Below, piece after piece: positions 9,111 to 17,802 of a stretch of DNA of 64,000 bases. Location of the stretch: contig NZ_BCRP01000004.1 in assembly GCF_001552655.1 (NCBI RefSeq), positions 159,933-223,932 on the forward strand. The letters are read 5' to 3'. This stretch comes from Alicyclobacillus kakegawensis NBRC 103104 (lineage in GTDB: Bacteria > Bacillota > Bacilli > Alicyclobacillales > Alicyclobacillaceae). Position 1 is the first letter of the stretch. Each line of letters begins with the position of its first letter. The position numbers were made by a program, and so were the translations under genes. The notes beneath the pieces were generated by a model. That model ran no database searches. It saw only the letters and a program-made list of their open reading frames with translations, and was not told the origin of the DNA.

Positions 9111-10277
9111 ATGCGTGAAGCGGTGATTGTCGACGCGATTCGTACGCCGATTGGTCGCAGGCGGGGGGGCTTATCGAGTGTGCACCCGGTGGACCTGATG
9201 GCGGACTTGTTGAAGCAGCTGCTGCAGCGCAACCCGGTGCAGCCGGAGTTGGTGGAGGACGTCATCCTGGGGTGTGTCGATATGGTCGGGGAACAGGCGG
9301 CCAATGTCGCCCGCAACGCGTGGCTCAGCGCGGGGCTCCCGGAGTCGGTGCCCGGCGTCACCCTGGACCGACAGTGCGGATCGAGCCTGCAGGCGTTGCA
9401 GTTTGCCGCCCAGGGGGTGATGTCCGGCGGGTATGATCTGGTCGTCGCCGGCGGGGTGGAGTCGATGTCTCGGGTGCCGATGTTCAGCAATTTCGGCCAG
9501 GGCGTGGGATCGCCGCTGGTGCCGCGCCTGGCGGCCAGGTATGGGGTGACGGGCGCGTGGTTCAGCCAGGCCGCGGGGGCTGAACGGATCGCCAAGGAGT
9601 GGGGCTTCGACCGTGAGGAATTGGATGCGTTCAGCCTCCGCAGCCATCAACGGGCGGCGCGGGCCCGGGACGACGGGCGGTTTGCGGAAGAAATTGTGCC
9701 GGTCAAGGTGAGTGTAGATGGGCAGTCGGTGTATATCCATGAGGATGAGGGGATTCGCGCGGACACGTCGATGGAAAAGCTGTCCGGGCTCCAGCCGGCC
9801 TTTCCGGACCTTAACCTGATAACAGCAGGCAATGCCAGCCAGATCTCCGACGGGGCGAGCGCGGTGCTGGTGGCTTCCCGGGAGGTGGCGGAGCGGCTGG
9901 GGCTGAGGGTGCGCGCCCGGCTGGTCTCCTTTGCGGTGGTGGGGGTCAATCCGGTGACCATGCTGACGGGGCCGATTCCGGCGACCGAGAAGGTATTGCG
10001 GCGGGCGGGCCTGTCGCTTGAGGATATCGACTTGTTTGAGGTCAACGAAGCGTTTGCTTCCGTCGTGTTGGCTTGGCAGCGCGAGACGGGGGTGGATTGG
10101 GAGCGCGTCAACGTCAATGGCGGCGCGATTGCGCTGGGGCATCCGCTGGGGGCTACTGGCACCCGCCTTGTGGCCACGCTGTTGTGTGAATTGGAACGGC
10201 GGCAGGGGCGTTATGGCCTCATCGCCGTCTGTGAGGGGGGAGGCATGGCCAACGCGGTGGTTTTGCAGCGCCTATGA
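9111..10277 (+). CDS. Acetyl-CoA C-acyltransferase (thiolase)
   Basis: A 388-residue thiolase, condensing or cleaving 3-ketoacyl-CoA. Three active-site motifs are present: the nucleophilic Cys in LDRQCGSSLQAL, the His in [15 protein letters not shown], and the C-terminal Cys in AVCEGGGMANA. ATG 9111 follows GGAGGGTGGTGC; the longer frame from 8907 lacks a ribosome binding site. It stands alone, well away from fadA (23559), and ends convergent to an MFS gene. It is a second thiolase, possibly for short-chain or branched substrates or acetoacetyl-CoA synthesis; specificity cannot be deduced. Confidence 0.92.
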   Translation: MREAVIVDAIRTPIGRRRGGLSSVHPVDLMADLLKQLLQRNPVQPELVEDVILGCVDMVGEQAANVARNAWLSAGLPESVPGVTLDRQCGSSLQALQFAAQGVMSGGYDLVVAGGVESMSRVPMFSNFGQGVGSPLVPRLAARYGVTGAWFSQAAGAERIAKEWGFDREELDAFSLRSHQRAARARDDGRFAEEIVPVKVSVDGQSVYIHEDEGIRADTSMEKLSGLQPAFPDLNLITAGNASQISDGASAVLVASREVAERLGLRVRARLVSFAVVGVNPVTMLTGPIPATEKVLRRAGLSLEDIDLFEVNEAFASVVLAWQRETGVDWERVNVNGGAIALGHPLGATGTRLVATLLCELERRQGRYGLIAVCEGGGMANAVVLQRL

Positions 10278-10324
10278 ACCCGGGCGGTCGGGTGGCCGCA
10301 CCGGTCGCGCCAGACGAAGGCGGC

Positions 10325-11560
10325 TTATTCGCCCGCGATGAATCGGTTGCGCCCGGCGGCGATGGCGGCTGCGCTCATCAGCACCGAGACGGCCGCCAGC
10401 AGGAAGAGCGGCAGCCGCCAGGTGTGGCTGTGGTCGTAGAGGAAGCCCAGGAGGACTGGGCCGGCGGCAGCCATCAGGTATCCTATGGATTGGGCCATGC
10501 CGGAGAGTATGGCTGCCTGACGCGCGTTACGGGTGCGCAGTCCCATGTACGCCAAGGCCAAGCTGATGCTCGCTCCCTGCCCGATACCGATGCCGATGAT
10601 GGCCAACACGGCCAGCACGGGTGTGGAGAAGCACAGGGCGACAAACCCGCCTGTGTAAATCAGGCCAAGGATGAGCGCGAGCGAGCGTTGGTCCGCCAGG
10701 CGGGCGGCGAGAATGGGGGTGACAAACGTCGCCGGCAGGCCGATGAACTGTGTGACGGAGAGCAGCCAGCCAGCCGTGCTCACGCTGTACCCGTCCGCAT
10801 GGAGGATGTCTGTGAGCCAAGCTACAGCCGAGTAGAACAGAAATGATTGCAGGCCCATGAACAAGGTGACCATCCAGGCCAACGGTGCCCGCCAGACGCC
10901 GCCTGCGCGGCGGCTGGGCAGCGCCTGCGCCGGCTCCGCTGGCCGTTTTGCGCGCAGTTGCGGCGACCAGACGAGGATGGCGCACAGACCAAGCGCGCCC
11001 CAGCACAGCAGGGTGTTGCGCCAGCTCCAGCCGGCGCCGTGGGCAAGCGGGATGCTGATACCGGAAGCCAACGCCGCACACACGTTCATCGCTGTCGAGT
11101 AACTGCTGGTGAGAAGGCCGACTTGGTTGGGAAAACGGTGCTTGACGACGGCCGGTAAAAGGACGTTGGCCACAGCGATGCCCAGGCCGACAAGCGCCGT
11201 GCCGATAAACAGGGCCAGGGTCTGTCCGCCGGAGCGGACGAGGATGCCTGCGACCAATGCGGCGAGTCCCAGAATAAGGGTCCGCTCATTGCCGATGCGT
11301 TGTCCGAGGCGAGGCACCCAGGGCGAAAAGATGGCGAAGGCGAGCAGTGGCAGGGTAGTCAGGAGGCCGACCAGAGTGTTGCTCAAGGCAAGGGACGAGC
11401 GAATGTCGTCGACCAGCGGGCCGACAGAGGTCAGGGCCGGCCGCAGATTGAAAGCAATCAGAATGATTCCTGCAACCAACAGCACCTTGCGCCCCGTGTC
11501 GGCGGCGTGATGCATCCCGAGATCCGGGTTCCCTTCGGCAGGGGGAGAATTTGGCTTCAC
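10325..11560 (-). CDS. MFS transporter, CynX/NimT-like family
   Basis: A 411-residue, about 12-helix major facilitator. GTG 11560 is preceded by ATAGGAGAACCCGCC; the open frame extends 21 codons further but without a ribosome binding site. The start of the first helix, FNLRPALTSVGPLVDDI, is characteristic of the cyanate/2-nitroimidazole exporter group (CynX, NimT, YycB). Substrate is not predictable. The gene is convergent with the thiolase and divergent from the SOS polymerase operon, with 280 bases between. Confidence 0.85.
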   Translation of the reverse strand: MKPNSPPAEGNPDLGMHHAADTGRKVLLVAGIILIAFNLRPALTSVGPLVDDIRSSLALSNTLVGLLTTLPLLAFAIFSPWVPRLGQRIGNERTLILGLAALVAGILVRSGGQTLALFIGTALVGLGIAVANVLLPAVVKHRFPNQVGLLTSSYSTAMNVCAALASGISIPLAHGAGWSWRNTLLCWGALGLCAILVWSPQLRAKRPAEPAQALPSRRAGGVWRAPLAWMVTLFMGLQSFLFYSAVAWLTDILHADGYSVSTAGWLLSVTQFIGLPATFVTPILAARLADQRSLALILGLIYTGGFVALCFSTPVLAVLAIIGIGIGQGASISLALAYMGLRTRNARQAAILSGMAQSIGYLMAAAGPVLLGFLYDHSHTWRLPLFLLAAVSVLMSAAAIAAGRNRFIAGE

Positions 11561-11759
11561 GGCGGGTTCTCCTATCTTAAATGAATCACCTATACAGGAG
11601 CATAATGGTCTTGTCGGGCTCACGCAAGGAATAAAGGGCTATGGCAGCCAATGGGTCGGCGAGGATTGGTGTGAAGGCCCGGCGTCACGCGCTCCCGGCC
11701 GAGATACGATTGGATCGCGGCTTTAACTGCGTACCCCAGAACAGGTGCAATTTGGACGG

Positions 11760-11771
11760 GAACATGTGTTT
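11760..11771. promoter_or_regulatory. LexA (SOS) box 1 upstream of the imuB-like gene
   Basis: GAACATGTGTTT matches the Gram-positive LexA core GAAC-RNRY-GTTY. It lies 21-32 bases before the -10 hexamer, overlapping the expected -35 region, a position where LexA would block RNA polymerase. Confidence 0.75.
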
Positions 11772-11791
11772 TTTTTCGCTGCAGGCGGGGG

Positions 11792-11797
11792 TATAAT
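11792..11797 (+). promoter_or_regulatory. -10 element of the SOS polymerase operon
   Basis: TATAAT lies 44 bases before the ATG at 11841 and between the two LexA boxes. The -35 is T-rich (TTTTTT at 11769-11774, 17-base spacer) and does not resemble TTGACA. Confidence 0.6.
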
Positions 11798-11810
11798 AAC
11801 CTCACAGACA

Positions 11811-11822
11811 GAACATATGTTC
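11811..11822. promoter_or_regulatory. LexA (SOS) box 2 upstream of the imuB-like gene
   Basis: GAACATATGTTC is a perfect palindrome and a perfect match to the Gram-positive SOS core (consensus CGAACATATGTTCG). It lies just downstream of the -10, five bases before the AGGAGGT ribosome binding site. Two boxes flanking one promoter predict tight repression and DNA-damage induction. Confidence 0.85.
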
Positions 11823-11840
11823 CCATCAGGAGGTACCTGG

Positions 11841-13142
11841 ATGCGATACACACTGTTTGGCCTGGGGGAAGGGGTTCGCATCGATGACGGTCCTCACTTG
11901 TGGGCCTCCGTCGAGCGGGGGAGAGTCAGCGACGCATCGGCTGCGGTCCGTAAACAAGGGCTTCGACCGGGAACGCCGGCGTCCACCGCCAAGGCACTGG
12001 TTCCTGGACTGGCGCTGTACGAAGAACCTGCTTCCCCTTCGCGGATGATGGAGCAGGTTTGGAGTACCCTGTGGACTCATACCCCATGGTTGGAGACTGT
12101 GGGAAAAGACTCGTTTTTTATCCAAGTCTCAGGCTCCGCCCCTCCTTTTCAGGAAATCCGAGAGATCGTGCAACAACTGGACACGAATTTGCCCGCAGGG
12201 GCTCGCTTTTGTATGGGCCTGGCGGAGACGCCCAAATTGGCTCGTGCGTTGGTGCAGTGGGCGGCGAGTAGCGGGCGAACGGTGCCGGGGATCAGCCGCA
12301 AGATGGGCCGGCATCGGTTATGGATTTCCCCTGGACTTGCGGGGCGGCGGAGCATCTCTTTGAAGCAGGACGGGATTTGGCGCGCAGACAGTGGAGATAA
12401 GTCCGCAGCGGTTTCTCCTCCCGCTGTGACGCCGAGGTGGATTCTCGCCCTGCCGGTCGATGCTGTGTGGTTTCTTTCCAACGATGTGCGGGTACAACTG
12501 AAGGAGTTCGGCGTGTTTCGCTTGGCAGATCTGGTGGCTCTTCCCGATGCGGATATCGCGCGTTGGTTTGGGCGAGAGTCGCTGCTGTGGAAACAGGCGT
12601 TTGCCGAGGTGCCTCCTGGACAGATTCGGGTCAATTATCCGCCTGTATATTATTCGGAAATATGGAAATCTTACGACTGTGAAACTATGCCAGCGGAGTA
12701 CATTCCCAAGCTTGTGGAGTCGCTGATTGCAGCGGTTGTAAATCACCTGCAGAAGTCAGGGTGCGCTGCGCTGCGGGCAGGGATGGTTTGGAACTCCACA
12801 TCTGGCGAGGGGCGGTTTACACAGGCGGCTGGGCGGCCGCTGTATCGCTTGTCCTCGTGGTTGGCGCACCTGCAGGAAGGCGTTCGGCGGTGCCAGGAAG
12901 AGGCGGCGCGGGCCGGGGGGATTGCGTGCGTGGAGGTCCGCGCGGCCGATTTGCAACCGATTCGCGCCCGCCAGTCGAGGTTTGCTGTCAAAAACGGCTT
13001 GCTGGTTCCAGATGGATGGGGAACGAGGCGGAAGATAGAGCACATCATGACGCAGATCAACGACCGGTATCCAGACAAGCTGCGCCTCGGGACACGCGGA
13101 AGCCTCCGGGAATGGCGCTGGCGGATGGTGGCGGAGGCGTGA
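11841..13142 (+). CDS. ImuB-like Y-family DNA polymerase homologue, probably catalytically inactive
   Basis: A 433-residue protein starting at ATG 11841 behind AGGAGGT. It aligns with Y-family polymerases by eye: RKQGLRPGTPASTAKAL corresponds to the fingers-region motif, and FGVFRLADLVALPDADIARWFG to the helix-hairpin-helix thumb region. Asp16 may keep the first acidic position, but the usual S-x-D-E catalytic pair is replaced by T-V-G-K (residues 86-89). Loss of these acids is typical of ImuB, which acts as a beta-clamp-binding adaptor for DnaE2/ImuC rather than as a polymerase. The gene is first in an SOS-controlled operon with a DUF6504-like gene and dnaE2. No ImuA/RecA-like gene is adjacent. 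Confidence 0.82.
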   Translation: MRYTLFGLGEGVRIDDGPHLWASVERGRVSDASAAVRKQGLRPGTPASTAKALVPGLALYEEPASPSRMMEQVWSTLWTHTPWLETVGKDSFFIQVSGSAPPFQEIREIVQQLDTNLPAGARFCMGLAETPKLARALVQWAASSGRTVPGISRKMGRHRLWISPGLAGRRSISLKQDGIWRADSGDKSAAVSPPAVTPRWILALPVDAVWFLSNDVRVQLKEFGVFRLADLVALPDADIARWFGRESLLWKQAFAEVPPGQIRVNYPPVYYSEIWKSYDCETMPAEYIPKLVESLIAAVVNHLQKSGCAALRAGMVWNSTSGEGRFTQAAGRPLYRLSSWLAHLQEGVRRCQEEAARAGGIACVEVRAADLQPIRARQSRFAVKNGLLVPDGWGTRRKIEHIMTQINDRYPDKLRLGTRGSLREWRWRMVAEA

Positions 13143-13381
13143 CGCGGATTGTCCGGCGTCCCATTCAGGTTGAATCATGGTGTGCGCGTATGCCTCAGCA
13201 GTTTCGCGATCAAGGGACCCTGTACCGGGTGGCCGATTGGATCGATATATGGAGAGAAATGGGGAACTGGTGGGAGGGGGAGGGAGAGCGGTGGATGATT
13301 CGGGTGATGACCGTGGACGGTCAAATCTTTGATCTGGAGTCGTCGGATGGACGATGGTGGCTGTATAAGGTATGGGATTAG
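13139..13381 (+). CDS. DUF6504-like small protein of the mutasome operon
   Basis: An 80-residue protein starting at GTG 13139, overlapping the imuB-like stop by four bases (GTGA), with GGCGGAGG just upstream. It opens with VRRPIQVE and ends with DLESSDGRWWLYKVWD, a Trp-rich beta pattern matching the DUF6504 family that accompanies imuB/dnaE2 in actinobacteria. Translational coupling on both sides suggests a structural or accessory role in the same complex; no function is established that I know of. Assignment to DUF6504 is by memory of the motif and should be confirmed by profile search. Confidence 0.7.
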   Translation: MTRIVRRPIQVESWCARMPQQFRDQGTLYRVADWIDIWREMGNWWEGEGERWMIRVMTVDGQIFDLESSDGRWWLYKVWD

Positions 13382-13392
13382 GGGGATGCCAG

Positions 13393-16300
13393 GTGTTCGT
13401 GCACCTTCACTGCCATTCTTCTTTTTCCTTTCAGGACGGCGCCTCCACGATTGAATCCTTGGTGGCGCAGGCGGCTGCTGAAAACATGCCGGCAATGGCA
13501 TTGACAGATCACAATACGATTGCCGGCCTGCCCGAGTTTCATCACTGGGCGTCCGTGTATGGGATTCAGCCGATTTCGGGAGCGGAGTTGACGCTGGAGG
13601 ACGGGACGCACCTGACCGTGCTCGCGGAAACCCCTTTGGGTTACGAAAACCTCTGCCGATTGTTGACCATCGCTCACGAGGGCCGTCGGCGGCAGCCGGC
13701 TTTGCCGGAGCCGGAGCTGTTTCGCCACGCTCAGGGGCTGATTGTGCTGTCCGGATGCCGCCGCGGCCGCATTCCTCAACTGGTTCTACAGCACCGGGCA
13801 TCCGAGGCTAAAGAGACCGCCAGGCGCTATCATGAGCGATTTCCAGGGGCGTTTTATTTGGAACTGCAGGGAGACGAATATCCCCGGACCCACTGGCTGA
13901 ATCGGCAATTGGCAGAGCTCGGGGGAGAACTCGGGATTCCCTTGGTGGCCAGCAGCAATGTCCATCACGCAACGCCTGAACAATTTCCTGTTTACGACAT
14001 CCTGTCCTGCATTCGTACAGGCATTACCATCTATGATCCGTCTGGCGAGCGGCCGCTCAATCCCAACCGTTGGCTGCATGGCGCGGCGGAAGCAAGGCGG
14101 CGATTCTCGGCGTATCCGCAAGCGTTGGAGAATACAATGCGGATTGCAGAACGCTGCCAAGTGGTTGTGCGGCTGAACCAGTCCTTGTTTCCAGCCTATC
14201 GGCTGCCTCGTGGCGAGACCAGTGCTGCCGCCTATCTGCGCAGGTTGGTTTGGCGCGGGGCGCGTGAGCGGTATCCACATGTGGACGGGGAGCTGCGGGC
14301 TCGGCTGGATCATGAATTGGGCATCATTGAACGTTTGGGCTATGTGGATTATTTCCTCGTGGTATGGGATATTGCCAACTTCGCGAGAAGCCGCCGCATC
14401 CGCTACGCTGGGCGGGGGTCCGCGGCAGATTCGGCCGTCGCATATTGCCTGCACATTACCGATGTCGATGCGGCGGGGCGCGGATTGTTGTTTGAACGGT
14501 TTTTGAGTCTGGAGCGGGCCGAAAAACCGGACATTGATATCGACTTCGACAGCCGGCGTCGGGACGAGGTGATGGAGTATGTGTATCGGACGTATGGGGA
14601 TCAGAATGTGGCGAGGGTTGCGACGTACCAAACGTTTCGGGGCAAATCGGCCATTCGCGCGGTAGGAGCTGCGCTCGCCCTGCCCGAGGGTCTGGTGGAC
14701 CAGCTGGCCAAGCGGATTCCTTGGGGGACACGGGCAGATCGGCTGGAGGAAATGCTGCAACAGGTGCCAGAACTTAGGCCATATCGGGCGCACCAGCGGC
14801 AATTCGCCTGGCTGTGGCGATTGGCCGCCGGAATTGCCGGCTTTCCCCGCCACTTTGGTTTACACCTGGGGGGTGTGGTCATCAGCAGTCGCCCCTTGTT
14901 TGCGGTGACTTCATTGCAGCCGTCCGCCAAAGGAGAGCGGATGATCCCGTTTGACAAAGAGGCGGCAGAGATGGTGGGCCTGGTCAAGCTGGACTTATTG
15001 TCGCTGCGTACAATGTCCGCGATTGACAATGCCATCGGATTGCGGGAGAGTCAAAAGATGACCTTGGATTACGAAGCCATACCGCTGGATGATCAGGCGA
15101 CGTTCCGCAGACTGGGGCGGGGAGAGACGGTCGGGGTGTTCCAGTTGGAGAGCCCCGCACAGCGCGCACTGCAAACCCGCCTGCAACCGGATCGCTTGGA
15201 AGACATTGTGGCCAGTGTCGCCCTGATTCGGCCTGGCCCCATCAAAGGCAATATGGTCGATCCGTTTTTGCGCCGCCGCAAAGGGCTTGAACCGGTTTCT
15301 TATTTGCACCCAAAATTGGAGCCTATTCTTGGAAAAACCTATGGAGTGGTCTTGTTTCAAGAACAGGTGATAGAGATTGCCACAACGATTGCCAAATTCA
15401 CGCCCGGCGAGGCTGACCAGCTGCGGAGGGTGATGAGCCATGCCCGCTCCGCCGCAAAGATGGAGAGGATAGGCGAGCAATTCCTCGCCAAGGCGGCGCA
15501 AGCGGGGGTGGGGGAGGAGGTGGCGAAAACCATCTTCTCGTACATCCAAGGATATGCCAGTTATGGATTTTGCGAGGCGCACGCTGCAGCTTTTGCCACC
15601 ACCGCGTATAAGACGGCGTATTTGCTGGAGCATTATCCGGTCGAATTTTATGCGGCCGTCTTGAATCAGTACCCGATGGGGTATTACCCGATTCACGTGA
15701 TTGTGGCAGAGGCCAGGCGGAGAGGGATCTCTGTGCTGGGTGTGGACATCAATGCCAGCGAGTGGTCCTGCCGTGTCACCGATGGGCAAATTCGATTGGG
15801 GTTTCGTTTGCTGAAGGGAAGCCAAGAGACGCTGATTCGCACTCTAGTGGACGAGCGCCAGGCTCACGGGCCCTATCGTTCGGTCTTCGACGCGCTTTGC
15901 CGTGTTCCGCAACTGGACGCCCTCTCAGCTCAGCACCTGATTCGGGTGGGGGCGTTCGATGCTTTGGACCCCCGACGGCGGCACCTGCTGTGGCGGCTGC
16001 CGGAATGGCTGCGTCTGCGCCACGCTCGGCACGCGAGGCTGCCCCTGTTGCCGGATGCTTCGATGGACGGCGAGGGCGGGCGGACGCGTCGAGACGGTGG
16101 GCACGGGGATTTACCGTTCGTTGTGAAGTTGGCGGATGAGTACAGCTTGGTGGGGGTGGGCCTTTCCGGACACTGGCTGGAACTGTATCGCCCTTTTTTG
16201 ACCCAGAACGGTTACGTTCCCATCCGAAATTTAGATTGTGCTGAGGACGGGGACGAGGTGTTGGTAGCCGGTTTGGTGGTTTGTCCCCATCGCCCCCCTA

Positions 16301-16515
16301 CCCAGAGCGGGCGTACGGTCGTCTTTTTCTCATTGGAGGATGAAAGTGGCATCGTCGATGCGACGATGTTTGAATCGGTGTATCGGCGAAGCGGTGCTGT
16401 CGTGTTTACTCCCCAAGGCCGCATTGTCGGTGTGCGCGGGCGGATTCAGCGCCGGGGCGGTGACCGTCCCAATCTGTTGACGTGGGAGGTTCTGCCGCTT
16501 CACACCGGTCTATGA
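13393..16515 (+). CDS. dnaE2: Error-prone DNA polymerase III alpha subunit (DnaE2/ImuC type)
   Basis: A 1040-residue C-family polymerase. It begins with a PHP domain (HLHCHSSFSFQDG, ALTDHN), then the polymerase palm with YAGRGSAADSAVAY and the catalytic acids in KPDIDIDFDS, a further VKLDLLSLRTM segment, and a C-terminal OB fold (TVVFFSLEDESGIVDATMFE). GTG 13393, seven bases after AGGGGG, is preferred to ATG 13372, which overlaps the preceding gene. Length is below replicative DnaE (about 1,115-1,160) and typical of DnaE2. Location in an SOS-controlled operon with an ImuB-like gene supports translesion, mutagenic synthesis rather than replication. Confidence 0.9.
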   Translation: MFVHLHCHSSFSFQDGASTIESLVAQAAAENMPAMALTDHNTIAGLPEFHHWASVYGIQPISGAELTLEDGTHLTVLAETPLGYENLCRLLTIAHEGRRRQPALPEPELFRHAQGLIVLSGCRRGRIPQLVLQHRASEAKETARRYHERFPGAFYLELQGDEYPRTHWLNRQLAELGGELGIPLVASSNVHHATPEQFPVYDILSCIRTGITIYDPSGERPLNPNRWLHGAAEARRRFSAYPQALENTMRIAERCQVVVRLNQSLFPAYRLPRGETSAAAYLRRLVWRGARERYPHVDGELRARLDHELGIIERLGYVDYFLVVWDIANFARSRRIRYAGRGSAADSAVAYCLHITDVDAAGRGLLFERFLSLERAEKPDIDIDFDSRRRDEVMEYVYRTYGDQNVARVATYQTFRGKSAIRAVGAALALPEGLVDQLAKRIPWGTRADRLEEMLQQVPELRPYRAHQRQFAWLWRLAAGIAGFPRHFGLHLGGVVISSRPLFAVTSLQPSAKGERMIPFDKEAAEMVGLVKLDLLSLRTMSAIDNAIGLRESQKMTLDYEAIPLDDQATFRRLGRGETVGVFQLESPAQRALQTRLQPDRLEDIVASVALIRPGPIKGNMVDPFLRRRKGLEPVSYLHPKLEPILGKTYGVVLFQEQVIEIATTIAKFTPGEADQLRRVMSHARSAAKMERIGEQFLAKAAQAGVGEEVAKTIFSYIQGYASYGFCEAHAAAFATTAYKTAYLLEHYPVEFYAAVLNQYPMGYYPIHVIVAEARRRGISVLGVDINASEWSCRVTDGQIRLGFRLLKGSQETLIRTLVDERQAHGPYRSVFDALCRVPQLDALSAQHLIRVGAFDALDPRRRHLLWRLPEWLRLRHARHARLPLLPDASMDGEGGRTRRDGGHGDLPFVVKLADEYSLVGVGLSGHWLELYRPFLTQNGYVPIRNLDCAEDGDEVLVAGLVVCPHRPPTQSGRTVVFFSLEDESGIVDATMFESVYRRSGAVVFTPQGRIVGVRGRIQRRGGDRPNLLTWEVLPLHTGL

Positions 16516-16721
16516 CTTCCCCTTCCGGTTGGCCTAGCCTTGTTTCATCGGGTAAGATGGATTTTGTTGTCGCGTGCATCCGGGTAGGTGGATGCCAAGT
16601 CACTATCCGATAGAACACTAAAATACTTTTTTGTGAATGATCGGATTGAAAATAGGAGATTACCAATCAGTTGCGGAATACATGGGCGTGCCAGACCAAT
16701 CTGAACGAGGGAGGATGACGG

Positions 16722-17798
16722 ATGCATCTGTCCACTGTAACCAGGTTTTCCTGGCTGCGCTCCACTGTACTGGCCGCCGCCCTCACTATGGCGACAGGGC
16801 TCGTGCCGGCTTGCGGGAAGACCACGTTGGCTGCAGACAACAGTCGTTTTCCTGCGCCGGTCGAGGAAGGCGGGGCGACGCTCGACTGGGGGCCGTATGT
16901 CAAGGCGCAGGCCCTGCGGATGATTCGCCACAGCCACCGTTATTGCTATCTTGACGTTTATGAGTTGTCGGACCCGGATATCCTCAAGGCCCTTGTCGCG
17001 GCGAAACGACGCCAGGTGGATGTGCGGGTGGTCGTCGATGCGACAGAAAGCCATTCGCAGCAAGTTGCTGTCCCCATGCTGGAGCATGCTGGGGTTCCCG
17101 TACAATCCCTGCACATTCATCAAGGGATTTCGCACATCAAGATGTTGCTGACGGATGGCCGCGACTCCGGGGTGTTGCTGGGCGGGATGAACTTTGGAGA
17201 CAGCAGTTGGGAAAACAATGACGCGTCCGTTTACATCCGGCACCCCAATCCGTCGTTTCTTGCGTTGTTTCATTGGGACTGGAAACGCGCCCAGGGCCTG
17301 CCCGCCGCAGCACCCAAGACTCAATTACCTCTCATCACCGATGGTCAGATTGAGGCACAGGTCATCCAGGCGATTCAATCAGCCCACCAGCTGGTGTGCC
17401 TAGAGGCGTTTGATCTGACGGATCGTGGCGTCCTCGACGCTCTCACCGCGGCCGTCAACCGTGGGGTCATCGTGGAGGTGCTGCTGGATCCCAATCAATC
17501 CTACAACCGCCAAGCCGCCGAGGAGCTGCGCGACGCGGGGGCGACCGTTCGCTTCTACCGCTCCTATGGCCAAGAGTGGATGCACGCCAAGATACTCGAT
17601 GTGGACCATGGAGATACCTTCATCATCGGGAGTGCCAATTTCAGTCATCAAGCGTATGCCTACAACCATGAAGGCGATTTGGAATTTCATCATATGAAGC
17701 GGTTCGACGCCTCTTTCCAGGCCGATTTCTCAATCCAGATTTCACGCGGCACCGACTATCCGGTGGCCAGCGCCCGGTCCGATGAGGGTGAAGACTGA
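16722..17798 (+). CDS. Secreted phospholipase-D-like protein
   Basis: A 358-residue protein with a hydrophobic export signal (residues 10-28) ending in LVPACGK, a marginal lipobox, so it may be a lipoprotein. It carries two HKD motifs, HIKMLLTD and HAKILDVD, each followed by a GxMNFGDSS or GSANFSHQA loop, as in complete two-domain PLD enzymes. Likely acts outside the membrane on phosphodiesters such as phospholipid or nucleic acid; substrate unknown. GAGGGAGG precedes ATG 16722. It is followed after four bases by a PAP2 phosphatase, so the pair may hydrolyse a lipid in two steps. Confidence 0.85.
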   Translation: MHLSTVTRFSWLRSTVLAAALTMATGLVPACGKTTLAADNSRFPAPVEEGGATLDWGPYVKAQALRMIRHSHRYCYLDVYELSDPDILKALVAAKRRQVDVRVVVDATESHSQQVAVPMLEHAGVPVQSLHIHQGISHIKMLLTDGRDSGVLLGGMNFGDSSWENNDASVYIRHPNPSFLALFHWDWKRAQGLPAAAPKTQLPLITDGQIEAQVIQAIQSAHQLVCLEAFDLTDRGVLDALTAAVNRGVIVEVLLDPNQSYNRQAAEELRDAGATVRFYRSYGQEWMHAKILDVDHGDTFIIGSANFSHQAYAYNHEGDLEFHHMKRFDASFQADFSIQISRGTDYPVASARSDEGED

Positions 17799-17802
17799 AT
17801 CG

